Positions 10,066 through 19,023 of a stretch of 22,899 nucleotides of DNA are shown here, in pieces. Position 1 is the stretch's first letter, and each line of letters starts with the position of its first letter. Below the pieces are notes generated by a model. It had not been told where the DNA came from, ran no database searches, and worked only from the letters and a program-made list of their open reading frames with translations. Source of the stretch: Phoronis australis (Eukaryota > Phoronida > Phoronidae). The stretch is taken from the NCBI GenBank assembly GCA_002633005.1, contig NMRA01000486.1, positions 1 to 22,899 of the forward strand. The letters are read 5' to 3'. The position numbers and the translations under genes were made by a program.

Positions 10066-10399
10066 CCAGACGGCCACGTGCCTAATAGCACAACAGTATG
10101 GTATTTCACTTCACAGTTAGCTGGGTCATTCAACAATAGAACAAATATGGCTGTATGTGTTATCCAGAGACAATGACTTGACCAGTGTGGTTATTCAAAT
10201 ACTGTCAAACTAGCAGAGTAGCAGAAGTGAGAATTGTATTTTACTCTCAATGGATTTCACATTGAATTATATTTTATCATAGCAAATGTATCATGACTTT
10301 ATTTAGCAAAAACATCTGGGGATGGTCGACATTCAGTCATTGGTGATAACCTTGTGTAAACAGGTAAATAAGAGAACAAACATTCATCTTCTGTCTTGC

Positions 10400-10640
10400 G
10401 CTACCCCATGGGCGTTGCACCATATGGGGGTGGCGGGGGCTATGGCCCCCCCCCACTTATTTCAATGCTGCGTCACCCATGGTGTGTGGACGGTGCACCA
10501 TAGGGGGCTGGCGGGGGCTATAGCCCCCCCTACTTATTTCAATGCTGCGTTGCCTGTGGTCCATGGGCAGTACAGTATTTAAGGGTGTTGGGAGGGCTAC
10601 AGCACCCCCACATTTTTCAGTGCTGTGCCACCCATGTACC
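10400..10640 (+). repeat. GC-rich array with palindromic core, three units
   Basis: Three diverged units of roughly 75-90 bp, each with a G-run, CTAT, C-run core, then acttatttcaatgctgcgt or its variant. The second core is a perfect 16-bp palindrome, GGGGGCTATAGCCCCC at 10513-10528. The third is decayed (ggagggctacagcaccccc). Confidence 0.8.
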
Positions 10641-10775
10641 CCAATGGTATACTAAGTTTTACTAAATAATACACATTTTTAAGTGATTATTAATAGATTC
10701 CATGAAAAGCATTTATAAAGATCTGATGATGTGTTACTGTTTTCTCTTTGTTTCAACATATATTTATCTGTAATT

Positions 10776-10838
10776 GTGTCATGTTGCATTGTCTGTAGGT
10801 GTGTCATGTTGCATTGTCTGTAGGTGTGTCATGTAGTG
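10776..10838 (+). repeat. 25-bp tandem repeat
   Basis: Two full copies of gtgtcatgttgcattgtctg plus taggt (from 10776 and 10801) and a partial third at 10826. It lies about 180 bp upstream of the acceptor of exon a. Confidence 0.92.
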
Positions 10839-11018
10839 TTTGAAGTCAATGAATATGGCATCCTGACGATAACCAACTTATAGGCTACTACATGAAAATG
10901 GTGAAAAAGCTTACTAATAGGTGCATAATTAATTAATAACTGAAGGATACATAATGCATAAATTATATGGGCAATACCCTTTCAACTTGGATCATAACAG
11001 TTTGGCTTTGTATTTCAG

Positions 11019-11117
11019 ATTGAGAATGTTCCTTTCTACTATTTCTCAATATTTGATGGACACGCGGGAACAGGAGCCTCGTTAATGGCTGCTCACCAGA
11101 TGCACGTTCATATACAG
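11019..11117 (+). CDS. PPM1H: Phosphatase coding exon a (FDGHAG exon)
   Basis: This exon encodes 33 residues starting IENVPFYYFSIFDGHAG. The acceptor is tttcag before 11019 and the donor is gtaact from 11118. It carries the PP2C motif whose Asp binds both catalytic metals. Phase is 0 at the 3' end. It is the most 5' exon found; the acceptor in front of it shows that at least one more exon lies upstream. Confidence 0.93.
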
Positions 11118-14100
11118 GTAACTTGGTATTCAGACAGGTAAAAGGAAACTGGAGGATACCTAGTGTGGCTAGTGTGCTAGGTGCCTGTTTTCTTCTCAAG
11201 GTCGTGGGTCATACTGGTGAACCATTAAGTCAGGTATCTAGCTCCTGAGCTCGATTTTCACTATACATTAATGAAGCACAAAAATGGCTCCAGGTGATCA
11301 GTGCAATGGGCCCACATGGGTGGCCTGCACCAGACCGCCTACAATTATTTTTCTAAATGGAAACTAAATCAAATTTTGACTATTTTAACGGTACTTACCT
11401 TACTTTGTTACTTTTTAGCTATTAATTGTAGACACAAGTAAATGTATATTTATGAAATCCTTGGTGGTCACAGAATCATATTGTATATAAAATGATAATG
11501 CCTAAATGTTTCTGATCATTTGACTTTTTCAAAAAATGGTACATTTCCTTGCAGATCGCTGTAATTTCCACAACCATGAATTCCCTGTCATGAAGTTCTG
11601 TTCCTTTTACTTAATTTGCTAAAAAAATGTGTCTTGGATTTTTTAAGGCATTTTAATACAAAAACTGCATTGTCAAAAACGAAAACAGACAGCATTTTTT
11701 TATTTTTGACAGCGAGATTTGATTGTTTTGATTCATGAATTGAGGTATCTTATTTTCATCAATTGGTATACTCTTTTCACAGGTGCACAAGCCATGAGTC
11801 AGTTTTGTTTTTAGAAACCACTTCATTCATAGTTGAGTTTAGTGTGAAGTTGGTAGTTTGAAATCTTGAATTTAACTAAGTAAGGCGACTATCATGTTGC
11901 CACATTACATATTGATTTAAGCATGATCTTAATAGAACTTTTGTGAGACAAACTGTCCCACCTTCCTCCTCATCACGATGCTAACATGTTAGTGCACGGC
12001 TCTTAATTCTCCTGTGAGACCTCATGCTGGTTTTCCATTTGTGTGGCCACAGACCTAGTACGAGGTTTGGCCACAAGATGGAGATTTTGTCCCACTTATC
12101 TCTTGAGTTTTAGAACCTGCTTTGTACCATGCCTTTAGATTGAAGGTCGGACCATGTGATAAATTGTGTTTTTCTTGTGTAGGCCAAACTCTCTGATGTG
12201 TTTGAATGTTTGATTGCCAAGCAAGACTGCTTTGGCGAACAAAGAGAGTGCAACTCAGTCAATCACTATTCAGTCACCACACGGGATGTCAGTGCTGATG
12301 AACTAGTTATAGGAGCCCTGGAACAAGCATTTATAGCAATGGTATGTATGGAATCTGCTCTTGGAGTGGTGTGTCCTGTCTATTACACTTTGAGTGTGGC
12401 AGAAACTGGCATGTCAAAACTGCAGTGTTCATGGAGATTCACACAACTCTTATGAACACATGTAAACACTTATGAAAGAGTCTGACATAAACACAATGCA
12501 AACGCTTCTAAAGGATAAAAACAATAAAATGAACAAAAAATACATATAAAAACAATAAACACATAAATAAAGACATATTAAACACATGAACACTGCTAAC
12601 TCATATAAATACATGGACACACATATACATATTAGCACATAAACTCATACAAACACATAAACACACATAAGCACGTGTAAACAATTATAAACACAAACGT
12701 TGGTGGCGGGTATCAATTTGTCTCTGATTTTTACAGTTCCAATTGCATAAGGTCATCTTGTTGCATGTCAGCTGCCCATCTGAGCGCAAAATGTTGTCCA
12801 GGCAGAAGTTACTGAATTAACTTCATATGCATTGTAGCATTAATTTGTCTTATGGCTCAGTGATGTTCTATTGTCATTATAGGATGAGCAAATAGCACGA
12901 GAGAGGACGTCATACAAGATCACAGGTGGCTGTACGGCCCTGGTAGCTGTGTTTTTGTTGGGTAAACTGTACGTAGCAAACGCCGGAGACTGTCGGGCGG
13001 TGATCTGCCGGGGAAACGAGGTGTTGCAACTATCACAAGACTTTACACCCGAGACAGAGAGAGCACGTTTGCAGAGCATTGTAAGTACTGTTAAAATGAG
13101 TTGCGGTAGCGATGTGGCTCAGGGGTTAGCGTGGTGGGCCCTGACTTGAAACGTCGCAAATTTGACTTCTGGTTATTGTAGTGTCATGTAGCTTGGTCTT
13201 TGAATGAGGCACTTGACGCGATTCATTGCATTAGTGAGCTTAAATGAATACCTGAGCCTTACCTGGCCAGTATTCTGCTGTGGATAAGCGTTATGCCGTC
13301 ATCTCCGTCCGTCCGTCCGGGCGGCGTCCGGCGTCTGCTGCTCTATCTCCAAAACCCTTTGACATACGTTCATGAAATTTGGCACATATGTTCCATTCAT
13401 GAATGGGACGGCATGTGCGAACTTTCGGACGGATCCGACTACTGGTGTGCCCCCTAGTGGCAATTTAATTTTTTACACTTACCTTTGTATCTTCAAAAGT
13501 CCTGAACGGATTTTCATGAAATTTGGTATGTAGGCACCTATTAGTGAGATAGCGCTATCCTCCCGTTTTCGGGTGGATTCGACATAGTTTGCGCCACCTA
13601 GTGGCCATTTTTAGTGTTTTCAAGTCTGTTTTTGTGCGTCCCCCCCCTCTATCAACCAAACCGCTAAAAGGATGATTGTGAAAATTGGCATGTATATGCT
13701 TACTATGTAGAGGACGTTTGACGATGATTTTCCAACGATTTCTGCTACTGTGGCGCCTCCTAGTGGCAGTTTTGTTTTTTTTTGCGCCTATGGCTGTATC
13801 TCCTAAACCGTTCGCAGGATCTTTACGAAATTGTGTAATTGTATTTATATGATGTTAACAATAGAAGATGACGACTTTTGGACGGATCTGACTACCGGTG
13901 TGCCCCCTAGTGGCAATTTTATTTTTTTACGTTTACCTCTGTATCTTCACAAGTCCTTAACGGATTTTCATGAAATTTGGTATGTAGGCACCTATTAGTG
14001 CGATGACACTATCCTCCTGTTTTCGGATGGATTCGACCTAGTTTGCGACTCCCAGTGGCCATTTTTACTGTTTTTGAGTGTTTTTTGGCGTCCACCCCTC

Positions 14101-17100
14101 TTATCAACCAAACCGCTCTAAGTATGATTGTGAAAATTGGCATGTATGTTCTTACTATGAAGAGAACCGTTGACGCTGAATTTCCCATGGCTTTGATTAC
14201 TGTGGCGCCTCCTAGTGGCAGTTTTTTTTTTGCGCCCATGGCTGTATCTCCCAAACCGTTTGCAGGATCTTTACAAAATTTAGCACGTGTATTTATGTGA
14301 TGTTGACAACGGACGATGACGACTTTAGGATGATTCTGACTACCGGTATGCCTCTAGTGGCAATTTAAGTATTTCACATTGACCTCTGTATTTTCATAGG
14401 TCTTCAGGTGTATACTTTGTGTTAGTTCGTGACTATGAAGGAAAAGTTCCAAGTAGAAATTTGTTTCTGGCATTCTAATGCTGTGCTAATCTCGTATGTT
14501 GGTAAATTTGTTTTGTTTCTGTGGTGCTTTAAGCAACTGATGTATAGGATGTGCTTGTATTATGAAGATCACTCACATTTTGCCCCTAGCCTATTGAGGA
14601 GACAATGACCATGCCTTTCCATTTTGCAAAGTACAACATTCTACATATATGCCCTCTACTGGCCACTTTATGGTACCAATAAACAATCCTAGAAGGATAC
14701 CGTATACGATGCAATTGTGGGCGCATTTCAATGCTCTGCGTTGCTCTTGTTGATATTTTTGGCTTTCAACACAACTGTTAATTTTCCAAACTAGGGGCAA
14801 CTTTGTGTGTTTGAACTACTTACTATTCTCAATTCACAAGCAACTCTGTCTCAGGCAATTTGATTTACCTTCAAGCAACGGAAATATCAGCCACCAAACA
14901 TTGTTTTTAAAAGTTCCAAGCTGTCATTTTTGACAGTTGATATCTATGTTGTTTGAGCGAAAATCAAAAGTGTGAGACACGATCCTCTCAGTCATAGTGC
15001 GCAAAATTTGTTGCAAATTGTTCCACGTACTATTAGAAATCAGTGTTCAAAACTTACTGGTGTCAAGAATCAAAAGAAACAATGTAATTAGCTGATAAAG
15101 ATTTACCACGCAATTGAAATCAATTGAAGTTATTCGAAACATCTCACATATTTGGTATGTTTTTTAAAAATATTTTTCGTGTGGGAATATTACAGTTTTG
15201 AAAAAAAATCAAACTTGACAACTAAATCCATATTTATTACTAAAAAAACATGTGAGCCTGGCGGTGAGCTCACCTAATTACTGAATTTGAATTGTTTTTT
15301 ATGACAAATTAAAGTTAAAAAACAAGGCTTGGTGTTGATTGTCGCACTAGTTATGAGCCTGGAATGTACACTGTTTCATCGGCGGGATTTGTACCCCACG
15401 CCCTGCAAGGACAGTCCCCAGAATATCTTTCAACAAGGACTTTCAAATATCCCTAAGGGTGTATATGAGGAACCCCAAAACCTTCAAAACATGACCAGGG
15501 TTAAGTGAATTCCCAAAACATGCACTATGATAAAGTAAAATTCATTAGAATAACCCCCAGCCCCCTTATTGCCAAAATCCAGCATCTATGCGTAACTTTC
15601 TTGGACCTGCGTAAAATTTTATTGTATATAATATATATATACCCAAGTGACTGGCCACCCCATTTTGCCCCGGGCATTCCTGCTAGAGTTTGTGAGCCTA
15701 GAATTACACTTTGTGTTTATACCCCCAGGGATATCACCTGCCAAAATTATTGCAAATCTCTGTGTTTATACCCCAGGTATATCACCATCCAGAGTTACTA
15801 CTTATCTCTGTGTTTATACCCCCAGGCATATCACCAGCCAGAGTTATTACATGATGAATTCACAGCCACTCAATTTACTCGGCGCATTCACCGCCGAGAT
15901 CTAGGCAAGCGTATGTTGCACCGACCTCCTCACACTAATGGATGGTAAGTGGGGTGCAGCAGATTTATTGGGAATAACTTGAATATCATGATCTTCATAT
16001 TTGTCTAGAGATAAAAAATAATTCTAAAAGCTTATACCTGATGAGAGGTCATGAAATGATCTTAAGGCCCTTTCATATTGACTTAACTCCGAGTGGAGCA
16101 TCGACGTAAACAGGGAAATTGACTGGACCGTTCATACTGGCTTCGGTAGTTAATGAACATGGAAGTAAACGGTAGGTGACGCTGTCATTATCACAAGGTA
16201 GCGCTGCACGCTATTTTTTCAAAGTGACAATTTGGGAACATTCAATGTGCTAATTGACAAAACTTGTTTTTAAATCGTTTGGTGATTATTAGATCAAAAT
16301 ATAAGCAACTATTAGCAACGGCACTACCCTGTAACAGGCAAGTTGACAACTGTGCTGTTCCCATCACCTGGTGGGAAAGAAAGACTTCAAGAACAGGCAA
16401 GGAATTGTAACCAACTGTGCTGTTCCCATCACCTGGTGGGAAAGGAAGACTTCAAGAACAGGCAAGGAATTGTAACCAACTTGATATTTACATATCACTG
16501 TAGTCACAAAAAATTCACGCAATCAAGGGGGAACAAATCCTCCTTTTGCCTGTTCTGGCAAATTTATGTCACATGCCCTTCCAAAAAGCAATCAAGGGGG
16601 AAAAAACCTCCTTTTGCCTGTTCTGGCAAATTTATGTCACATGCCCTTCCAAAAAGCCAAGTCTAGATAGGCCTATGGTTGACAGTCTTTTCACACTGTG
16701 GTTATATTTAAATGTTGAAACAATTTCCAGGTCTTATAAGGAAATAACTGAAGAGGATCTTAAGTTCCCATTGGTCAGTGGAGAAGGGAAACGGGTAAGA
16801 TTTGTGTTGATGTTAAGTGTTTTGAGTAAAGTTACAGGAAGTGGTTTTGTGTAAAGACTGTGTTTTTGATGTCTCCACACTCTCCAAAAGTGGATGATTT
16901 GGGTTTCAAATGTAGTTGCAATACTTTTATTAAAATACCTTTTATACATTATGATTTTATTTGATACAATGAAAACAAAAGATTGAAAATAATGTTAAGG
17001 CGATTTCCTGTCATGGAAAATGTGGAAATGATGAAAATAGTTTCATTCATAGAAAACCCATTACAAAGTTGTCGTGGAGACGTCAAGAATAAAAAGAAAT

Positions 17101-19023
17101 GGAAATTTAGTTTATGAGTCATACAATCATTTGATGCATTGCGTTGCACTTAGCATGACGTATGAACATAGAATGACTGTACGTCTCTGTTTGAAGGAAA
17201 AAAACAATTCGAGGAATGTGCAAACTACATCCTAAACAAAGGATGGAAAAGTCATAGATAATGAATCACAGTTTGAGGTGGAGCCGAGCATAAGTACATT
17301 GTATCTTGTTGCAAGAATTAGCACTTGTCACAGTGCTGTAAACTGATCCCCATGGCTACCTATAGTACTGGTTATTGCTTCTGTCTAGTGACCGAGTCTC
17401 ATGTATCCTCTCACCTCAATGTTATTGTAATCTATACTATGGGCCTACGACCTCAAGGTATGATAATAAACAACCTTATGTGTATTATGTTACTTATTGA
17501 ATGAACGCCTATGTGTTGATCCTTCTTTTTTAGGCACGTATGTTGGCCACTATTGGGGTAACACGAGGCTTTGGCGACCACGACTTGACTGTCCATGATT
17601 CAGACATTTACCTTAAACCATTCCTTACACCTATTCCAGAGGTAAATTATTTCCACTTGCTAGGTTTTTCACTAAGCTCAAATTTTTAATTTGTAAAATT
17701 TCTCTTTGCTCAATCATTCTTTGGTTTCAGTTTTGTTGATTTTCTTTGTATAAATGATGTTTAGTTTCACCTTATTTCAACTGTATTTCAGAATCTTTCT
17801 TTTGAATAATAAGTATGATGATGTGATTTTTCATTCAAATATCTGTCCAGATCTGTGATTGTGTTCGGTGTTAAAATGTGTAATACCATTTTTTGCAAAA
17901 CTTGTGTTACAATAAAATCTTACCAATGATAGACAAATATTATTGCAAAAAATAACATTTTTTGTTTTTCAATTGTTTCTAAAGGTGTTGTCATGTATTC
18001 TCTCAAAATATTGTCTGATGGAGATAGTGGAGCAGACTATGATGAGATTGGTGAAGCATTAAGCTATGGCGTACTATGACTTTCTCTGACGATCATTAAT
18101 AAGGGGTTTTTATCTATCAAGTGTGTTCCCTTGGTTACTAACTGAAGTTATGGCGAAGAGCTTCAATATTTTGCATGCCAGAGGAACACCTGAGTTTTTT
18201 GAAGTATTTGCCTGATCACAATAAAATACTGGACGTTGTAGAAGAGATGTTTTTTTAAAGTTTGAATTGTGTAACATGCATGAAAATGTGTTTGGTTCAT
18301 GTATTTCATTTAACCTCTAATTTCATCAGGTGCGTGTTTACGACATGTTTGCCTACGACCACTGTGAAGATGACGTGCTCATCCTGGCCTCTGATGGATT
18401 GTGGGATATCTTATCCAATCAGCGGGTCGCAGAAATTGTAGCCAATAATTTGTCACAGTTTGAAAAGGATAACAGAGACAGGTAAACTTGTTGGACTCAG
18501 AATTCGATGTTCTTTACGAAACCAGCAACACAATGACTCAATTTGCTTTCATGTTGTCCACTCTTATGCTAGTGTGCCATGTAGTCTTTTCAGTTGTAGA
18601 AACTGACTTTAGTGTAGCAGTTGTTATATAAATTTTCAACTGGGCCCATGGGCTAATATCCCAACTCGAAATCAAACTGAGAATTATTTTTGACGTTTTG
18701 CATTCTACTTTAATGCTATCTCAGAGTAAGTGTCTACAAATCTGTGCTGGGATATATCATGGGCCCATACACTGCTCTTGTGTAAAGTTTTGCATCTGTT
18801 TCCTAATTACAAAGTTGTTAGTTGTGTTTCGTGTAGGTACGCATCGGCTGCACAGGAATTAGTGTTAAACGGTCGAGGTGAGCCCAAAGGTGAAGCCTGG
18901 AGAACAGCCAATGACAAGCCAGCGTCCGGCGACGATATATCTGTATTTGTCATTCCACTTAATCACTACGGTATTGCAGAGCTGCAGAGTAGTTCCACGG
19001 AGTCATCATTTGACGCTTCATGA
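11019..19023 (+). CDS. PPM1H: PPM1H/J/M-type PP2C protein phosphatase, eight C-terminal exons (5' incomplete)
   Basis: Joined exons: 11019-11117, 12183-12341, 12883-13080, 15826-15944, 16731-16794, 17534-17641, 18330-18481 and 18837-19023, giving 1086 nt, or 361 residues plus TGA. Every junction is GT-AG and the frame stays open. PP2C signatures in order (window residue numbers): FDGHAG 12-17 with the metal-binding Asp13, GGCTAL 101-106, VANAGDCRA 117-125, DFTPETER 139-146, GVTRGFGDHDL 221-231, ASDGLWD 269-275 with metal-binding Asp271, and SGDDIS 330-335. The FTPETER box and the RRIHRRDLGKRM flap are typical of the PPM1H/J/M branch rather than PPM1A/B. Human PPM1H has about 514 residues, so roughly the first 140 are missing here; they were not found upstream in the window. 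In mammals PPM1H removes LRRK2-dependent phosphates from Rab GTPases at the Golgi; carrying that over to this protein is inference. All catalytic residues visible here are intact, so this does not look like a pseudogene. Confidence 0.95.
11118..12182 (+). other. Phosphatase intron (exons a-b)
   Basis: 1065 bp, AT-rich, GT-AG. No gene, RNA or clear repeat was seen in it. Confidence 0.8.
12183..12341 (+). CDS. PPM1H: Phosphatase coding exon b (linker and LVIGALE helix)
   Basis: This exon encodes 53 residues, from AKLSDVFECL to ALEQAFIAM, with acceptor gtgtag and donor gtatgt. The end (DELVIGALEQAF) aligns with the conserved helix of PPM1H. The front is a family-variable linker. Here it is short and has three cysteines (FECL, QDCF, RECN), whereas human PPM1H has a longer Ser/Thr/Pro-rich insertion. 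Both ends are phase 0. Confidence 0.92.
12458..12690 (+). repeat. Low-complexity aacacata-rich stretch
   Basis: The sequence is dominated by irregular variants of aaacac, acataa and cataaaca, within the intron between exons b and c. The opposite-strand open frame through it reads as Cys/Tyr/Phe-rich low complexity and is not a gene. Confidence 0.75.
12883..13080 (+). CDS. PPM1H: Phosphatase coding exon c (ANAGDCRA / FTPETER)
   Basis: This exon encodes 66 residues, from DEQIARERTSYKITGGCTAL to RARLQSI. The acceptor is ttatag and the donor gtaagt. It contains the central PP2C strands with GKLYVANAGDCRAV and the branch-specific FTPETER box. Cys replaces the more usual Ser in GDSRA. Both ends are phase 0. 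A SINE begins only about 30 bases beyond the donor. Confidence 0.95.
13105..13295 (+). mobile_element. tRNA-derived SINE
   Basis: A tRNA-like head holds an A-box-like tggctcaggggt at 13115-13126. A degraded B box (atttgacttc) follows about 42 bases later, the spacing expected of a Pol III promoter. The tRNA-unrelated body runs on through tgaatgaggcacttgac and ends near the start of the tandem array at about 13300. There is no clear poly-A tail or target duplication. It lies in the intron just after exon c. Confidence 0.6.
13448..13460 (-). promoter_or_regulatory. CTCF-consensus-like box (array monomer A1)
   Basis: The - strand reads CCACTAGGGGGCA, which fits the published CTCF core CCASYAGRKGGCR at all 13 positions. 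It lies in a repeat, so function is not shown. Confidence 0.35.
13592..13604 (-). promoter_or_regulatory. CTCF-consensus-like box (array monomer B1)
   Basis: The - strand reads CCACTAGGTGGCG, fitting CCASYAGRKGGCR at all positions. The flank (TGG before the core) also follows the longer vertebrate motif. Confidence 0.35.
13754..13766 (-). promoter_or_regulatory. CTCF-like box, one mismatch (array monomer C1)
   Basis: The - strand reads CCACTAGGAGGCG, with one mismatch to CCASYAGRKGGCR (A at the K position). Confidence 0.25.
13901..13913 (-). promoter_or_regulatory. CTCF-consensus-like box (array monomer A2)
   Basis: The - strand reads CCACTAGGGGGCA, identical to the A1 box 453 bp upstream and a full match to the core consensus. 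Confidence 0.35.
14206..14218 (-). promoter_or_regulatory. CTCF-like box, one mismatch (array monomer C2)
   Basis: The - strand reads CCACTAGGAGGCG, identical to the C1 box. The B2 and A3 boxes near 14046-14058 and 14349-14360 are more decayed and are not annotated as sites. Confidence 0.25.
14401..15711 (+). other. Rest of the exon c-d intron
   Basis: An AT-rich stretch between the tandem array and the triplicated splice site. Apart from the CTCF-like match at 14650 no gene or repeat is supported. A C-rich patch at 15555-15570 (taacccccagcccc) resembles the acceptor unit and may be a further decayed copy. Confidence 0.5.
14650..14662 (-). promoter_or_regulatory. Isolated CTCF-consensus-like site
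   Basis: The - strand reads CCAGTAGAGGGCA, a full match to CCASYAGRKGGCR, preceded by TGG as in the longer motif. It lies about 250 bp beyond the tandem array and differs from the array boxes, so it is either a separate site or a diverged monomer. Confidence 0.3.
15712..15860 (+). repeat. Tandem triplication of the exon d 3' splice site
   Basis: A 48/49-bp unit starts at 15712, 15761 and 15809. Each unit has tgtgtttatacccc, then an AG, then a version of the exon start (ggatatcacc, gtatatcacc, gcatatcacc) and a version of CCAGAGTTATTAC. The acceptor AGs end at 15728, 15776 and 15825. Only the last continues into the real exon in frame. Confidence 0.9.
15826..15944 (+). CDS. PPM1H: Phosphatase coding exon d (flap exon)
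   Basis: This exon encodes AYHQPELLHDEF through HTNG plus two bases of a split Trp codon; the donor is gtaagt. It aligns with the PPM1H flap region, where family members read PELLGNEFT followed by RRVQRKELGKKML. The flap is thought to help substrate choice. The 3' splice site and the first 25 or so bases of the exon are copied twice more just upstream, at 15729 and 15777. This acceptor was chosen because only it preserves the frame and the family alignment. Confidence 0.9.
16347..16476 (+). repeat. 65-bp tandem duplication
   Basis: Two nearly identical units, 16347-16411 and 16412-16476, each with caactgtgctgttcccatca and gaacaggcaaggaattgtaa. They lie in the intron between exons d and e. 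Confidence 0.9.
16521..16658 (+). repeat. 69-bp tandem duplication
   Basis: Two units, 16521-16589 and 16590-16658, each with aatcaaggggg and ttgcctgttctggcaaattt. They follow the 65-bp pair after 44 bases and end about 70 bp before the acceptor of exon e. Confidence 0.9.
16731..16794 (+). CDS. PPM1H: Phosphatase coding exon e (EEDLKFPL)
   Basis: A 64-bp exon. One base completes the split Trp codon, followed by 21 codons, SYKEITEEDLKFPL to GEGKR. Acceptor is ttccag and donor gtaaga. It matches the conserved DEDLKFPLIYGEGK segment of PPM1H. It ends in phase 0. Confidence 0.93.
16795..17533 (+). other. Phosphatase intron (exons e-f)
   Basis: 739 bp, AT-rich, GT-AG. No gene or repeat is supported. 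Confidence 0.75.
17534..17641 (+). CDS. PPM1H: Phosphatase coding exon f (TRGFGDHDL)
   Basis: This exon encodes 36 residues, ARMLATIGVTRGFGDHDL to LTPIPE, between ttttag and gtaaat. GDHDL contains the PP2C Gly-Asp motif near the active site. It is phase 0 at both ends and collinear with human PPM1H without gaps. Confidence 0.95.
17642..18329 (+). other. Phosphatase intron (exons f-g)
   Basis: 688 bp, GT-AG. It contains AATAAA words near 17912 and 18221, but nothing shows that they are used. No gene or repeat is supported. Confidence 0.75.
18330..18481 (+). CDS. PPM1H: Phosphatase coding exon g (ASDGLWD)
   Basis: This exon encodes VRVYDMFAYDHCEDDVLIL to NRD plus two bases of a split Arg codon, between atcag and gtaaac. 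LILASDGLWDIL carries the metal-binding Asp of the SDG motif. The residues after it (NNLSQFEKDN) form a variable surface segment. Confidence 0.95.
18482..18836 (+). other. Phosphatase intron (exons g-h)
   Basis: 355 bp, GT-AG. Nothing else is seen. The open frame running into exon h from 18730 is read-through of the intron. Confidence 0.8.
18837..19023 (+). CDS. PPM1H: Phosphatase terminal coding exon h (GDDIS) with stop
   Basis: The acceptor is gtgtag. One base completes Arg, then 61 codons from YASAAQELVL end at TGA 19021-19023. PASGDDISVFVIPL holds the last metal-binding Asp of the PP2C fold. The protein runs about 20 residues past the conserved IPL, with a Ser-rich tail (SSSTESS) that is longer than in human PPM1H. 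Confidence 0.94.

Larger units (their letters stand above)
13296..14400 (+). repeat. Higher-order tandem array, about 455 bp per unit, three monomers each
   Basis: Monomers of about 150 bp occur in the order A-B-C-A-B-C-A. B monomers share cggattttcatgaaatttgg (about 13507 and 13962). C monomers share gtgaaaattggcatgtat (13678 and 14129). Each monomer ends in a cctagtggc-type box. Same-type boxes are 448-454 bp apart and neighbouring boxes are 142-162 bp apart. A short TCCG run at 13305-13320 precedes the array. The whole array lies within one intron of the phosphatase gene. Confidence 0.88.

Noticed and set aside
12450-12638. 62-codon - strand ORF rich in Cys, Tyr and Phe
   Set aside because: It is the complement of an aacacata low-complexity stretch inside an intron.
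13115-13170. Functional tRNA gene
   Set aside because: The A box is good, but the B box is degraded and the cloverleaf cannot be completed; better explained as the head of a SINE.
14009-14300. Opposed ORFs in the tandem array
   Set aside because: They lie in the higher-order repeat and are not kept in the sister monomers.
16070-16200. Possible DNA transposon end (ccctttcatattgactt and a nearby ttcatactgg)
   Set aside because: No inverted partner was found downstream.
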